From Doris montereyensis (Eukaryota > Mollusca > Gastropoda > Nudibranchia > Dorididae): 64,000 nt of DNA. Where the stretch lies: assembly GCA_037039925.1 (NCBI GenBank), contig JAXRKP010000081.1, positions 356,001 to 420,000 on the forward strand, read 5' to 3'. A program made the position numbers and the translations under genes. Within the stretch, counting starts at the first letter, position 1, and each line of letters opens with the position of its first letter. The notes below the pieces were generated by a model that saw only the letters and a list, made by a program, of their open reading frames with translations, was not told the DNA's origin and did not search any database. This document shows positions 35,041 through 49,703 of the stretch, piece by piece.

Positions 35041-35931
35041 AACATGTCTCCATACATACATACATAGAAACATACATACATACATACATATACATACATA
35101 CATACATACATATCTACATATGCACATACATACATACATACATACATGCATACATACATACATATATATTTATATACATACATACATACATAATACAAAC
35201 ATACATATATACATACATATATACAATGCACATACATACATACATACATACATGCATACATACATACATATATATTTATATACATACATACATTCATATA
35301 TACTTACACACATAAATACATGCATACATTGTAAATAATGTACGAAACATGTATTTACATGTATTCATGTAACATATATACATTGTATACGTATTTTATT
35401 ATATTTATGTACATATTTACATATGGATATATGTATGTCTTTATGTATGTATTTATGTACATACATTTATACATGTATGGTTTATACATATTTATGTACA
35501 TTTATATATGTATACATTTATGTATGTACATACATGTATGTACATTGTATGTATGTATGTATGTATGTATGTATGTATGTATGTATGTATGTATGTATGT
35601 ATGTATATATGTATATGTATGTATGTATTTATATGATATCGGTTTGGAAAATGTACATACGTATTATAAATACCAGCATACACACATACATACATACACA
35701 CATACATTCATATACACTTATATACATAATACATGCATACATCGCAAATAATGTATGAAGCATATATATACCTTCATACCGGTATACCCGGTACATACAT
35801 ACATAAATCTATACATACATACATACATACATACATAAATCTATACATACATACATACATATACATACATACATACATAAATCATACATACATACATACA
35901 TAAATCATATACATACATACATACATAAATC

Positions 35932-35963
<32 letters not shown>

Positions 35964-38900
35964 CATACATACATACATACATAAATCTATACATACATAC
36001 ATAAATCTATACATACATACATACATAAATCTATACATACATACATACATAAATCTATACATACATACATACATAAATACATACATACATATCATACATA
36101 CAACATACATAAATCTATACATACATACATACATACATCTACATACATACATACATATCTATACATACATACATAAATCTATACATACATACATATAAAT
36201 CTATACATACATACATACATAAATCTATACATACATACATAACATACATTGATACATACATACATACATACATAAATCTATACATACATACATACATAAA
36301 TCTATACATACATACATACATAAATCTATACATACATACATACATAAATCTATACATATACATACATACATAAATCCATACATACATACATACATAAATC
36401 TATACATACATACATACATAAATCTATACATACATAAATCATACATATAAATCTATACATACATACATACATAAATCTATACATACATACATACATAAAT
36501 CTATACATACATACACATAAACATAAATCTATACATACATACATACATAAAATACTATACATACATACATACATACATCTACATACATACATACATACAT
36601 AAATCTATACATACATACATACATAAATACATACATACATACATACATACATACATAAATCTATACATACATACATACATACATAAATCTATACATACAT
36701 ACATACATAAATCTATACATACATACATACATCTATACATACATACATACATAAATCTATATACATACATAAATCTATACATAATACATCTATACATACA
36801 TACATACATAAATCTATACATACATACAAATCACATACATACATCTAAATCATACATACATACATACATAAATCTATACATACATACACACATAAATCTA
36901 TACATACATACATAAATCTATACATACATACAATCTATACATACATATAAATCTATACATACATAAATCTATACACATACATACATACATAATCATACAT
37001 ACATAAATCTATACATACATAAATCTATACATACATACATACATAAATCTACATACATACATAAATACATACATAAATCTATACATACATAAATCTATAC
37101 ATACATAAATCTATACATGTACATACATACATAAATCTATACATACATAAATCTATACATACATACATACATACATACATACATAAATCTATACATACAT
37201 ACATACATACAAAAATCTATACATACATACATAAATCTACATAAACATACATACATACATACATACATGTACATACATACATAAATCTATACATACATAC
37301 ATACATACATGTACATACATACATAAATCTATACATACATACATACATACATAAATCTATACATACATACATACATGTACATACATACATAAATCTATAC
37401 ATACATACATACATACATAAATACTATACATACATACATAAATCTATACATACATACATACATAAATCATATACATACATGTACATACATACATAAATAC
37501 ATAATACATGTACATACACATACATAAATCTATACATACATACATACATACATACATAAATCTACATACATACATACATACATAAATCTATACATACATG
37601 TACATACATACATAAATCTATACATACATATTACATAAATCTATACATACATACATAAATCTATACATACATACATAAATCTATACATAAACATACATAA
37701 ATCTATACATACATACATAAATCTATACATACATACATACATACATAAATCTATACATACATAAATACATACATACATATCATACATACATACATGTACA
37801 CATACATACATACATAAATCTATACATACATACATACATACATAAATCTATACATACATACATAAATCTATACATAAATCATACATACATGTACATACAT
37901 ACATAAATACATACATACATACATACATACATACATACATAAATCTATACATACATACATACATACATGAACATACATACATAAATCTATACATACATAC
38001 ATGTACATACATGCATAAATCTATACATACATACATACATACATGTACATACATACATATACATACATACATACATGTACATACATACATAAATCTATGT
38101 ACATACACATACAAATACATACATAAATCTATACATACATACATACATACATGTACATACATACATAAATCTATACATACATACATGTATATACATACAT
38201 ACATACATACATACATACATACAAATACATAAATCTATACATACATACATACATACATAAACATACATACATACATACATACATACTCTACATACATACA
38301 TAAATCTATACATACATACATACATACATAAATCTATACATACATACATAAATCTATACATACATACATACATATCTATACATACATACATACATACATA
38401 AATCTATACATACATACATACATACATACATACATACATACATAAATCTATACATACATACATACATAATAAATCTATACATACATACATAAATCTATAC
38501 ATACATACATAAATCTATACATACATACATAAATCTATACATACATACATACATAAATATACATACATAAATCTATACAAACATACATAAATTTATACAT
38601 ACATACATAAATCTATACATACATACATACATGCATAAACATACATACATAAATCTATACATACATACATACATACATACATACATACATAAATCTACAT
38701 ACATACATACATACATGTACATACATACATAAATCTATACATACATACATACATACATACATACATAAATCTATACATACATACATGTACATACATACAT
38801 AAATCTACATACATACATACATGTATCTATACATACATAAATACATACATACATACATACATACATACATACATACATACATAAATCTATACATACATAC

Positions 38901-40784
38901 ATGTACATACATACATAAATCTATAAATACATACATACATACATGTACATACATACATAACTCTAAATCATATACATACATACATACATACATACATACA
39001 TACATCTATACATACATACATACATGTACATACATACATAAATCTATACATACATACATACATGTACATACATACATAAATCATGTACATACATACATAC
39101 AACATACATACATACATACATAAATCATACATGTACATACATACATAAATCTATACATACATACATGTACATACATACATACAAATCATATACATACATA
39201 CATGTACATACATACATAAATCTATACATACATACATGTACATACATACATAAATCTATACATACATACATGTACATACATACATGTACATACATACATA
39301 CATACATATACATACATACATAAATAAATCTATACATACATACATGTACATACATGTACATATCATACATAAATCTATACATACATATACATACATACAT
39401 GTACATACATACATAAATCTATACATACATACATGTACATACATACATACTATACATACATAAATTCATATAAACTATACATACATACATACATGTACAT
39501 ACATACATACATACATACAAATCTACATACATACATACATGTACATACATGTACATACATACATAAATCTATACATGTACATACATACATACATACATAC
39601 ATACATGTACATACATACATAAATCTATACATACATACATACATACATACATACATGTACATACATACATAAATCTATACATACATACACATACATTACA
39701 TATACATACATACATACATACATGTACATACATACATAAATCTATACATACATACACATACTTACATACATACATACATACATGTACATACATACATAAA
39801 TCTATACATACACACATACATACATGTACATACATACATAAATACATACATACATACACATACATACATACATACATCCATACATACATACATGTACATA
39901 CATACATCTATACATACATATACATACATACATACATACATAAACTATACATACATACACATACTTACATACATACATACATGTACATACATACATAAAT
40001 CTATACATACATACATACATACATCCATACATACATACATAAATTTATACATACATACACATACTTACATACATACATACATGTACATACATACATAAAT
40101 CTATACATACATACATACATACATGTACATACATGTACATACATACATAAATCTATACATACATACATGTACATACATACATACATACATGTACATACAT
40201 ACATGTACATACATACATAAATCTATACATACACATACATACATACATACATACATACATACATGTACATACATACATAAATCATACATACATAAATCTA
40301 TACATACATACACATACATATATACATACATGTACATACATACATGTATATACATACATAAATCTGTACATACATACACATACATACATAGGCATACATA
40401 CATAGGCCTACATGAACATACATACATAAATCTGTACATACATACACATACATACATACATACATGTACATACATACACATACATACATAGGCCTACGTA
40501 CATGTACATACATACATACATAAATCTATACATACATACATAAATCTATCCATACGTACATACATAAATCTATACATACATACATACATAAATCTATACA
40601 TACATACATCCATACACATACATACATACGTACATGTACATACATACATACATGTACATGCATACATAAATATATACATACATACACATACATACATACG
40701 TACATATACATACATACATAAATCTATACATACATACACATACATACATACATACATAAATCTATACATACATACATACATTTG
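35041..40784. repeat. 5.7-kb TACA-type satellite with higher-order structure
   Basis: The base unit is tetranucleotide taca on the + strand, with a 35388-35640 block where the complementary phase tgta dominates. From about 35800 the array takes a higher-order form: catacatacataaatctata repeated every 16-32 bases. From about 37100 a second marker, catgtacatacatacataaa, appears more and more often. Near 40380-40500 variants with aggcctac appear. All open frames across it (Met-Tyr-Val-Cys or Thr-Tyr-Ile-His repeats) come from the repeat. Confidence 0.98.
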
Positions 40785-40924
40785 TAACACTGTTATATCT
40801 CAGATCTGACCAAAGGCTTGTACAATTCTTTGATGGTTTTTACATTTGTCTTTAAATACTTCGGACTAGCCTACATATTATAAATCTTTTCCCTGCGTAT
40901 TTCCCTTTAGTCATTCAACAACAT

Positions 40925-41145
40925 CCTGTAAGGCAGCAGGTTGTTATTTTCTGTCAGGGTTAACTCCCTTAGCCTTTGGTCAGTCAAGATCGGCCTGCAA
41001 GGCAGCAAGTTGTTTTCTTTCATGGTTAACTCCCTTAGCCTTTGGTCAGCCAAGACCTGCCTGCAAGGCAGCAGGAGACTCGTGGAGGGCGGGATCATCT
41101 ACTCCCCGTACAGATGCCTACCTGTCCACTGCCCGGTGTCGTTAC
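40925..41145. repeat. Dispersed repeat with internal ~60-bp duplication
   Basis: This is a second copy of the 31600-31815 repeat. Here the segment with gttaactcccttagcctttg occurs twice about 65 bases apart, each preceded by aaggcagcag/aaggcagcaa. It lies directly downstream of the TACA array and 490 bases upstream of CNDP2 exon 1. Confidence 0.75.
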
Positions 41146-41630
41146 ATCCTGATTTTTTAAAATCTAGGCCATTTCCATCAAACAGCTGGCTGATCTTTTT
41201 GTCACAACTTGTGTACTCGATTTCTTTGCAATTATTTGTTAGTTATCGGTATGAAAGAGAAGAACAAAGTAAACATCTGCATTAAATAAACTGACATTTT
41301 CATTCATTTTATCAAATGATGTTTGTATTCTCAATATGTTTTGTTTTGAAAGGGTAACTTAGTCTTTCTGTTTTGTTTTGTTGTTTAAATCGAACTCTAG
41401 GAATTTCTAGGAAGGTACCTTCTAGGAAATGACATTGCGTATCGTGACAAGAGGAATTGCTAACGATACTGGTCACGCTCTCCTTTCCTATTAAGTATGG
41501 TATAAGTTTAAGTGTTACCTTTTCAGTTTTCAGTTTCATATCACTCATTCAACTCCAGGCTGCATTATAACCCATACATCCATCATCCGACGACCGGCAA
41601 TTCCTAGCTGCCTTTCCAAAAGTTTTCAAG

Positions 41631-41653
41631 ATGAATACAGAGGCCGTTTTCAG
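41631..41653 (+). CDS. CNDP2: CNDP2 exon 1 (start codon)
   Basis: The ATG opens MNTEAVF and the exon ends in phase 2 at ttcag/gtaaat. Joined to the single base before CAC of exon 2 it gives a Ser codon and the run [20 protein letters not shown], the same spacing and pattern as the start of vertebrate CNDP2. No other phase-compatible start was seen between 41.6 and 50.6 kb. At 23 coding bases it cannot be found by open-frame search. Confidence 0.75.
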
Positions 41654-44600
41654 GTAAATATCGACGATCGGTGACAAGAACATCGTTTAGGCCTAAATCT
41701 AGATTCTGGTTTGTGAACATGACATTATTTTTATTCGTCATAAATGACGAATGGCTCAGAGCTAGATCTAGAATCTAGATCTAGGCACTACTTGACAGTA
41801 ACGAGGACTGAACCTCGCCACTATTTGTCATTAGTGATGAATGATGATCTCAGCACAATCATGGTAAATGACGAATAGAACGCTCCACTATTCTTCATTA
41901 ATGAGGATCTTGGTCTTCAGTTATGGCGAAAACTACTCTGCACTATAATCTATTCACTATTCATCACTGTGATCTAGATCTAGATTAGTAGATCTATATG
42001 ATATCTAGATCTAATCATGTAGGTAGTTTCATCAAAAATTCAAAATGCTTAAAATACTTTAAATGTATTAAAAGCAAGGGCTCAATGAGTGCTTTGATAT
42101 GGTACCATTTTTTTCTTCTAGGAAAAATATGGCCGTTCAAAGGTTGAAAAACAGGTATCAAAGAAATATAGCAAAAACCCACTAAATTTGTGATTTTTTG
42201 GCAACAAAACCATGACTTTGTAATCTGAATTGGAAATATAGTAAATCTATATTTTGATCGCTCGAAAAATTAAATGCAACCATGACATTGCAAATGATGA
42301 ATTTTTAACGATAATGATGCTAAGCTAGATCATACATGTATGATTTCTAAGTTGCGGCGTAGCTGTACTTTATTTTATATTTGATAAAAACATATGAAAT
42401 CAATTATTAAGAAGCTTACTAACCCTGATATGATTTTAATCACAAACAAAAACTGTGATATAATTATAAAAGACCAGGTCTCCTCAGTGATTCAGGTGTC
42501 AATGAGTACCTGGATGTTTCCGAGATTGCATGTAGTATGAAATCGTAATGAAATATTAATAAACTCACCAACCGTGAATTGATTTAAATTGTTAACAGTA
42601 ACTGTTATTTATACAATCATAAAAGAGCAGCTCTCCTCATTGATTCAGGTGTAAATGAGTACCTTGATAAAGGTAGTGGTAAATGTTTTTAAGGCTGGAA
42701 TGAAATGGCCTGCCAAAGTGTTTCTGTAGACAGAAGTTTTATTTTTAATTTTGAGAGGATTTGTTGATTTGCCCGGATTGTCCTGTAAACAGCCGAGGAA
42801 GGTATTGTGAAGTATGTTTCCATTTCAGAAAAAACAGAACAATATTGGTTACGTGATTGCATTAATTCATTTCACATTTAAAAGCTCAAAGGAGCATTCC
42901 AATTCCACAATTCACACCAAGGCACTTATTCAGATGGTGATGAGAAAACATTCCCATTAATTCAACAAAATCCTGAACTTAATTTTTGAAGCAAACTTTA
43001 TTGAATAAAATTTTCTGTAATCAAAATGTAAAAAAACATTCAATCATCCAAGATAAGTATTAATCTAAGTCACTCTCTGCCACAGGGTGAATCCGCCTTA
43101 GGAGTAGAGTTGAAACAAGTCACAGAGCTAAACCTGGCTTGAATTGTACAAGCCATGATTCACTCAATTCCACCTGAGGAAATAAGTCATGCAATGGTGT
43201 GTTAGTACAAATGTAGTATGAGTGAACATGTTTGAAAGAAACATCAATTGATATATCACAATATTCGATTATGAACTGTGTGCTTCCTTAGATTCTACCC
43301 ATCCACCAAATGCATAGAGGAGACAGCAAGATGAAAGACGTGTGACAAGAATGAAAGCACTTACCAACCACACATGATTATCATTAATTAACTGAGAATG
43401 TAAAAATAGTTAGCACAAATAATTCAATTCAAACACACATCATAAATTAAATCTTTAGCATGCCATAAAGGAAATGAACATATATTTTCAATTGAGATGT
43501 AAAACCAGTGATTTTAAACCTCATCTTTATAGTGGCGTCGTTGGCCGAGCAGTTAGGCTGCCGGATTAGGGATCATGAGGTCCTGAGTTCGAATCTTCTT
43601 GGGAAAGACGCTAACACGCATTTTCCCACTCTACCCAGGTGCAAATGAGTACAAGCACCAGCTTGGGAGTAACAACTATGTCAGACTAGCGTCCTGGCCA
43701 GGAGGTAATTATTGTCACCTGTTCTGTTTCACGCTATTGAAACGGGGATATGCTTCAGCTCTATGAGCCTTGAAAGAACTTTACATATAGGCCCTAAAAG
43801 ATTGTTTAAACTAAAAGGAAAAAAGACAACTCTCAAATAATTTAATTGTACATGTAACAATAATTAAATATAATTGAAACTAGAAAAGAAGATGCAGAGT
43901 GCATGAGAAAAATTAAACTGTACAATAAGCAAAAGTATACAAATAATGAGAGGTTTAACCCTATAACATGGCCAACATTTCTAGACGGGCTTTTTTGGTA
44001 GGAATTGATTTTTGCCAGGGTGGCAGCCAGAATGTCCTGCTCTTTTTTAATTTCCAAGCAGCAGTTTCTCATATCTATGTGAGATAGTTTTGAGAGCTGA
44101 ACACTTGTTCCACTGTTTAAGCGTGAGAGATAATCCCGCTTCAGTATCTTGAGAGACCTGGCCCAGGTTATTGAAAATCAGAGCTGTACCTAGTAAGGGG
44201 TCCCTCTGAAATAGAAAGGACTTCATTAGCAGATACCATCATTTCCTGAAGAGACATAGATGTGCTTGGTAACTCAGCACCAGAAGGAGTGCTACAGCTG
44301 GTAGATGTCAAAGTTGCAGATCTCCCTGTGGGTTGAAATACAAAGTCTTCTGGTAGAAAAGATATGGTTTGGTTGCTTTGTCTATGGATCTTGGTCGAGC
44401 AAGACTGAAATGCACAGAAGCCTAAAAATGGCAATACCATCTCTCAAATACAATAGAGCTCACAATTATTGCTTCTAATAAAATAGATGGCAAGATCTAT
44501 AAATGATAATAGGTGGATTGATAATGATATCCGATCGATGATGAGCGCAATCAGATTGGCGGTGTCCTTCTTCCTACGTCTAGACCTAGTCGGTTGAAAG

Positions 44601-47600
44601 CCGTATTAAACAAATGCTGATCCTATAAATGGAAATACCATCCATCAAATACAATCTCTGTACCTTATAGGCCCAAATTAGTACTTCTGATAGTGTGGAT
44701 GGCAAGATCGTTAGCTGATATAAGGTGGATTAATAATGACATCCGATCGATGATGAGTGTCATCAGATGGGCGGTGGCTTTCTAAACTAGAAATAGTCGG
44801 TTGGATGCTGTATTAAGACAAGTGCTGATCCCAATAATGGGCCAGAGCAAAGAAATAGAACTTATAACTACAACTCTATGCAATCACTAGTTTACTGTGT
44901 GCTGCAAACCAATGGAGCCTTTCTTATAGACTTACTATAATTCGATAGATCTAAATCTTCGGGAAACCCCAACCACTGGCATCATTGGACTGCCACGATG
45001 TCAAAACAAGCGTATTTATTACTAGTTTGAAGGTTTTAATGTTAGTCCTCAATAGACGTGGATTGAAAAGGGAAACATGAACGCAGGGCTAAGTTAATCA
45101 AAATGACGCCGTAGTGTTGTTGAGACTGTCTCTATCAGCGAGGGAAAAAAGCATATTGCTGGCTCATCATATTCCATATCCTAAACACTATTCAACGGGT
45201 AGAGCAGTAAAGAATACGTGTTTAGAGTTAGAACACTGCCCTCACTTTTTCTAATTTTTCGTTAGGTCTAAACATCAAACTTCTTCGAAGCCATACCATC
45301 AAACCCAAACAAGGACTTTACAAGCAACTAAAATGAGATACAAACATATTTCAACTAAACGACAGATTTCAAAATAAATTTTAATTATATATTAATTAAA
45401 AAATCACATTTAAAACAACAGATGGCAAAATAATCCATTTTTGTTGGGAATTTAAAAAAAGTAGTATTCCCAACACAGTTTGGAATAAGAAAAATTAGTA
45501 GTTCTGCCTTTATGATTGTGATAGATTTTATGAAAAGTTAAATGGTTAATCTGACATTCAGCATCTATGCAGTATGATGCAAATTACATAACTCTACTGA
45601 GTTTCACATTCATAAAATATAGTTCATATATATAAGAGCAAAACAGACAACTGAAGTAACAGGGTTTGATGCTCTCAATCAGTGCCATAATTGTTTGTCA
45701 GTCTAGATTGGGAAGATGATATAAAATACTGAATCGCGCTTTTCTTGCTAATACAGTGGTAGCCGCCTAAGATCCCGATCCGTCTAACATTCCAATTTTT
45801 TCAGAAACCGAATTTTTCTATACAAAGTGGCCCCCTAACATCCTACCCCGGCGCGACTAACATCTCATATTTGGAAACAGACAGACCAAAATGTTCTCAC
45901 TATCCAAGTGGTTGTCATGCTAATTGTTTTACAATGGTTACAATACTAGTGACAGCCATCTCATTCACAAACTCCACTTAGATATGAATACAGTGGTCTC
46001 CACCAAAATGCAAGGCTGACAAAAGAATCGTGCATTTTGGCGGAGACAAAGGCCATTACCCATTACTGTGTATTTACATTGCCGGCCATTACCCATTACT
46101 GTGTATTTACATTGCCGGCCATTACCCATTACTGTGTATTTACATTGCCGGCCATTACCCATTACTGTGTATTTACATTGCCGGCCATAACCCATTACTG
46201 TGTATTTACATTGCATGGCCATTACCCATTACTGTGTATTTACATTGCCATTACCCATTACTGTGTATTTACATTGCCGGCCATTACCCATTACTGTGTA
46301 TTTACATTGCCGGCCATTACCCATTACTGTGTATTTACATTGCCGGCCATAACCCATTACTGTGTATTTACATTGCCGGCCATTACCCATTACTGTGTAT
46401 TTACACCCATAACCCATTACTGTGTATTTACATTGCCGGCCTGTGTATTTACCCATTACTGTGTATTTACATTATAACCCATTACTGTGTATTTACATTG
46501 CCGGCCATTACCCATTACTGTGTATTTACATTGCCGGCCATTACCCATTACTGTGTATTTACATTGCCGGCCATTACCCATTACTGTGTATTTACATAAC
46601 AACCCCTGTGTATTTACATTGCCATTACCCATTACTGTGTATTTACATTGCCATTTTTGTTTGGAAATACATGTAAACTTTTTGTAATTGTTGGGGCTTT
46701 GTTTGTTATTCATTGGTTTGAGGACAAGACTCAAAAAGCCTTGTCACAAATCTGTTGCATACTTCTCTCACTCAACACTACAACAAGGGATGGTGATCGT
46801 GAAGGCGTTCGGCAACGTTGGTTTTTTTTTTTTTATTGATGATCTCCGTAGGTAAAAGTGACACAAGACCTTTCTCAATTTTTTCACGTGATCATAGAGG
46901 GAGAGAGACGATCGGGCTGTCTGTCTGATAGACCTATCGAGTAAGGGAAGGGGAGGGTAAGGGTGACCAGAGCGGAGAAAGCCATGACTAGTTGAGAGTA
47001 GTTGGTTAAGATCTAGGTGTCTCTCACACACACCTGACAGATTGTGTCATTGGAACGAGGTGAACATTTTCCTGTTTGTTCCCATTTCTTGTAGAGTGCC
47101 TCATCACACAAACACTCAACATGCATGTGTGTAAAGGGGTTGTACATGTTGCTAGGGGTTTTCATGATGGTAGGGGTTGTACATGTTGCTAGGGGTTTTT
47201 CATGATGGTAGGGGTTGTACATGTTGCTAGGGGTTTTTCATGATGGTAGGGGTTGTACATATTGCTAGGGGTTTTCATGATGGGGGTTGTACATGTTGCT
47301 AGGGGTTTTCATGATGGTAGGGGTTTTTCATGATGGTAGGGGTTGTACATGATGGTAGGGGTTGTACATGATGGTAGGGGTTGTACATGATGATAGGGGT
47401 TGTACATGTTGGTAGGGGTTTTACATGATGGTAGGGGTTTTTCATGATGGTAGGGGTTGTACATGATGGTAGGGGTTGTACATGATGGTAGGGGTTGTAC
47501 ATGATGGATAGGGGTTGTACATGATGGTAGGGGTTGTACATGATGGTAGGGGTTGTACATGATGGTTGGTATGATGGGGTTTTACATGATGGTAGGGGTT

Positions 47601-49574
47601 GTACATGATGGTAGGGGTTTTACATGATGGTAGGGGTTGTACATGATGGTAGGGTTGTACATGATGGTAGGGGTTGTACATGATGGTAGGGGTTGTACAT
47701 GATGGTAGGGGTTGTACATGATGGTAGGGTTTTACATGATGGTAGGGGTTGTACATGATGGTAGGGGTTTTCATGATGGTAGGGTTGTACATGATGGTAG
47801 GGGTTTTCATGATGGTAGGGTTTGTCATGATGGTAGGGGTTGTACATGATGGTAGGGGTTGTACATGATGGTAGGGGTTGTACATGATGGTAGGGGTTTT
47901 ACATGATGGTAGGGGTTTTACATGATGGTAGGGATTTTTCATGATGGTAGGGGTTGTACATGATGGTAGGGGTTGTACATGATGGTAGGGGTTTTCATGA
48001 TGGTAGGGGTTGTACATGATGGTAGGGGTTGTACATGATGGTAGGGATTTTCATGATGGTAGGGGTTTACATGATGGTAGGGGTTGTACATGATGGTAGG
48101 GGTTGTACATGATGGTAGGGTTTTACATGATGGTAGGGGTTGTACATGATGGTAGGGGTTGTACATGATGGTAGGGGTTTTTCATGATGGTAGGGGTTGT
48201 ACATGATGGGTACATGATGGTAGGGGTTGTACATGATGGTAGGGGTTTTACATGATGGTAGGGGTTGTACATGTTAGGGGTTGTTCATGATGGTAGGGGT
48301 TGTACATGATGGTAGGGGTTGTACATGATGGTAGGGGTTGTACATGATGGTAGGGGTACATGATGGTACATGATGGTAGGGGTTGTACATGATGTTGTAC
48401 ATGAGTACATGATGGTAGGGGTACATGATGGTAGGGGTTGTACATGAGGGTTGTACATGATGGTAGGGGTTGTACATGATGGTAGGGTTGTACATGATGG
48501 TAGGGGTTGTACATGATGGTAGGGGTTGTACATGATGGTAGGGTTGTACATGATGGTAGGGGTTGTACATGATGGTAGGGGTTGTACATGATGGTAGGGG
48601 TTGTACATGATGGTAGGGGTTGTACATGATGGTAGGGGTTGTACATGATGGTAGGGGTTGTACATGATAGGGGTTGTACATGATGGTAGGGTTGTACATG
48701 ATGGTAGGGGTTGTACATGATGGTAGGGGTTGTACATGATGGTAGGGGTTGTACATGATGGTAGGGGATGTACATGATGGTAGGGGTTATACATGATGGT
48801 AGGGTTGTACATGATGGGATTTTATCACAGACATTTTCACGCGCAGTGTGCAACATTTTCCTTCTTCAGTCACTGAAATGGCATGACACATGATGTAGCA
48901 GGTATTGTTTTGAAAAAGTAAAACTGGTATTTCAAGGCACAAAAGAAAACTTGTCCTCCTTTAAAATTACAAGGCTACTATTGCTACACTTGTCTAAAAC
49001 TTTGGTCTTGCTGACTTCACATTATGTCTATGCAATTGTATTAAGTTTTCAATGCGGATGAATTTATCTTTCATTTAAAGGGGTCTAACGTCAGTGCGAC
49101 TACCTAAGGGCCAAAAGTAGAGGCCATGTAAAGAAAAGAACCTACTTGTATCAATAAATCATCCTGTGGCGCTGGAAGACATTTAAAAAATCCATCTTGT
49201 AATAATTAGGATACATTTGCATAAACTGCATTTTAATTAGTTGATGCCAAGGAATGTCCGAAATTTCCCTTATAATATCAATATAGACACTGTAATAATA
49301 ATATCAGCATAGCTACTTTTAACAGCAAAACAACCACCCACTATTAAGACAAAAAACGATCACAATAGACACATCAAACAGACCTGACCAGCCGTACTGA
49401 TGTTATAGCTGTATTGATGTTATACCACTCAAAATGACCGTATATCACCGCATACAGGTGCGATACGACGCTGTAACATTTTAAATTAAAACAGACTCCT
49501 GACACTAATTACATGTATTTATATAAGGAGTAACGATGTGATAAGTTTAGGCCGATACATGTATTTACTCCTGA

Positions 49575-49650
<76 letters not shown>

Positions 49651-49667
49651 AGGGAGGGAGGGGGAGA

Positions 49668-49703
<36 letters not shown>

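Noticed and set aside
34851..40790. Dozens of Met-Tyr-Val-Cys or Thr-Tyr-Ile-His repeat frames on both strands
   Set aside because: All come from the TACA array, which has no stop codon in several phases.
46030..46599. 189-residue frame of [11 protein letters not shown] repeats
   Set aside because: The 33-bp unit is a multiple of three, so the frame stays open by arithmetic; no start context or unique domain.
47442..48856. Long minus-strand frames rich in Tyr-His-His-Val-Gln-Pro
   Set aside because: They are explained by the 19-bp minisatellite.
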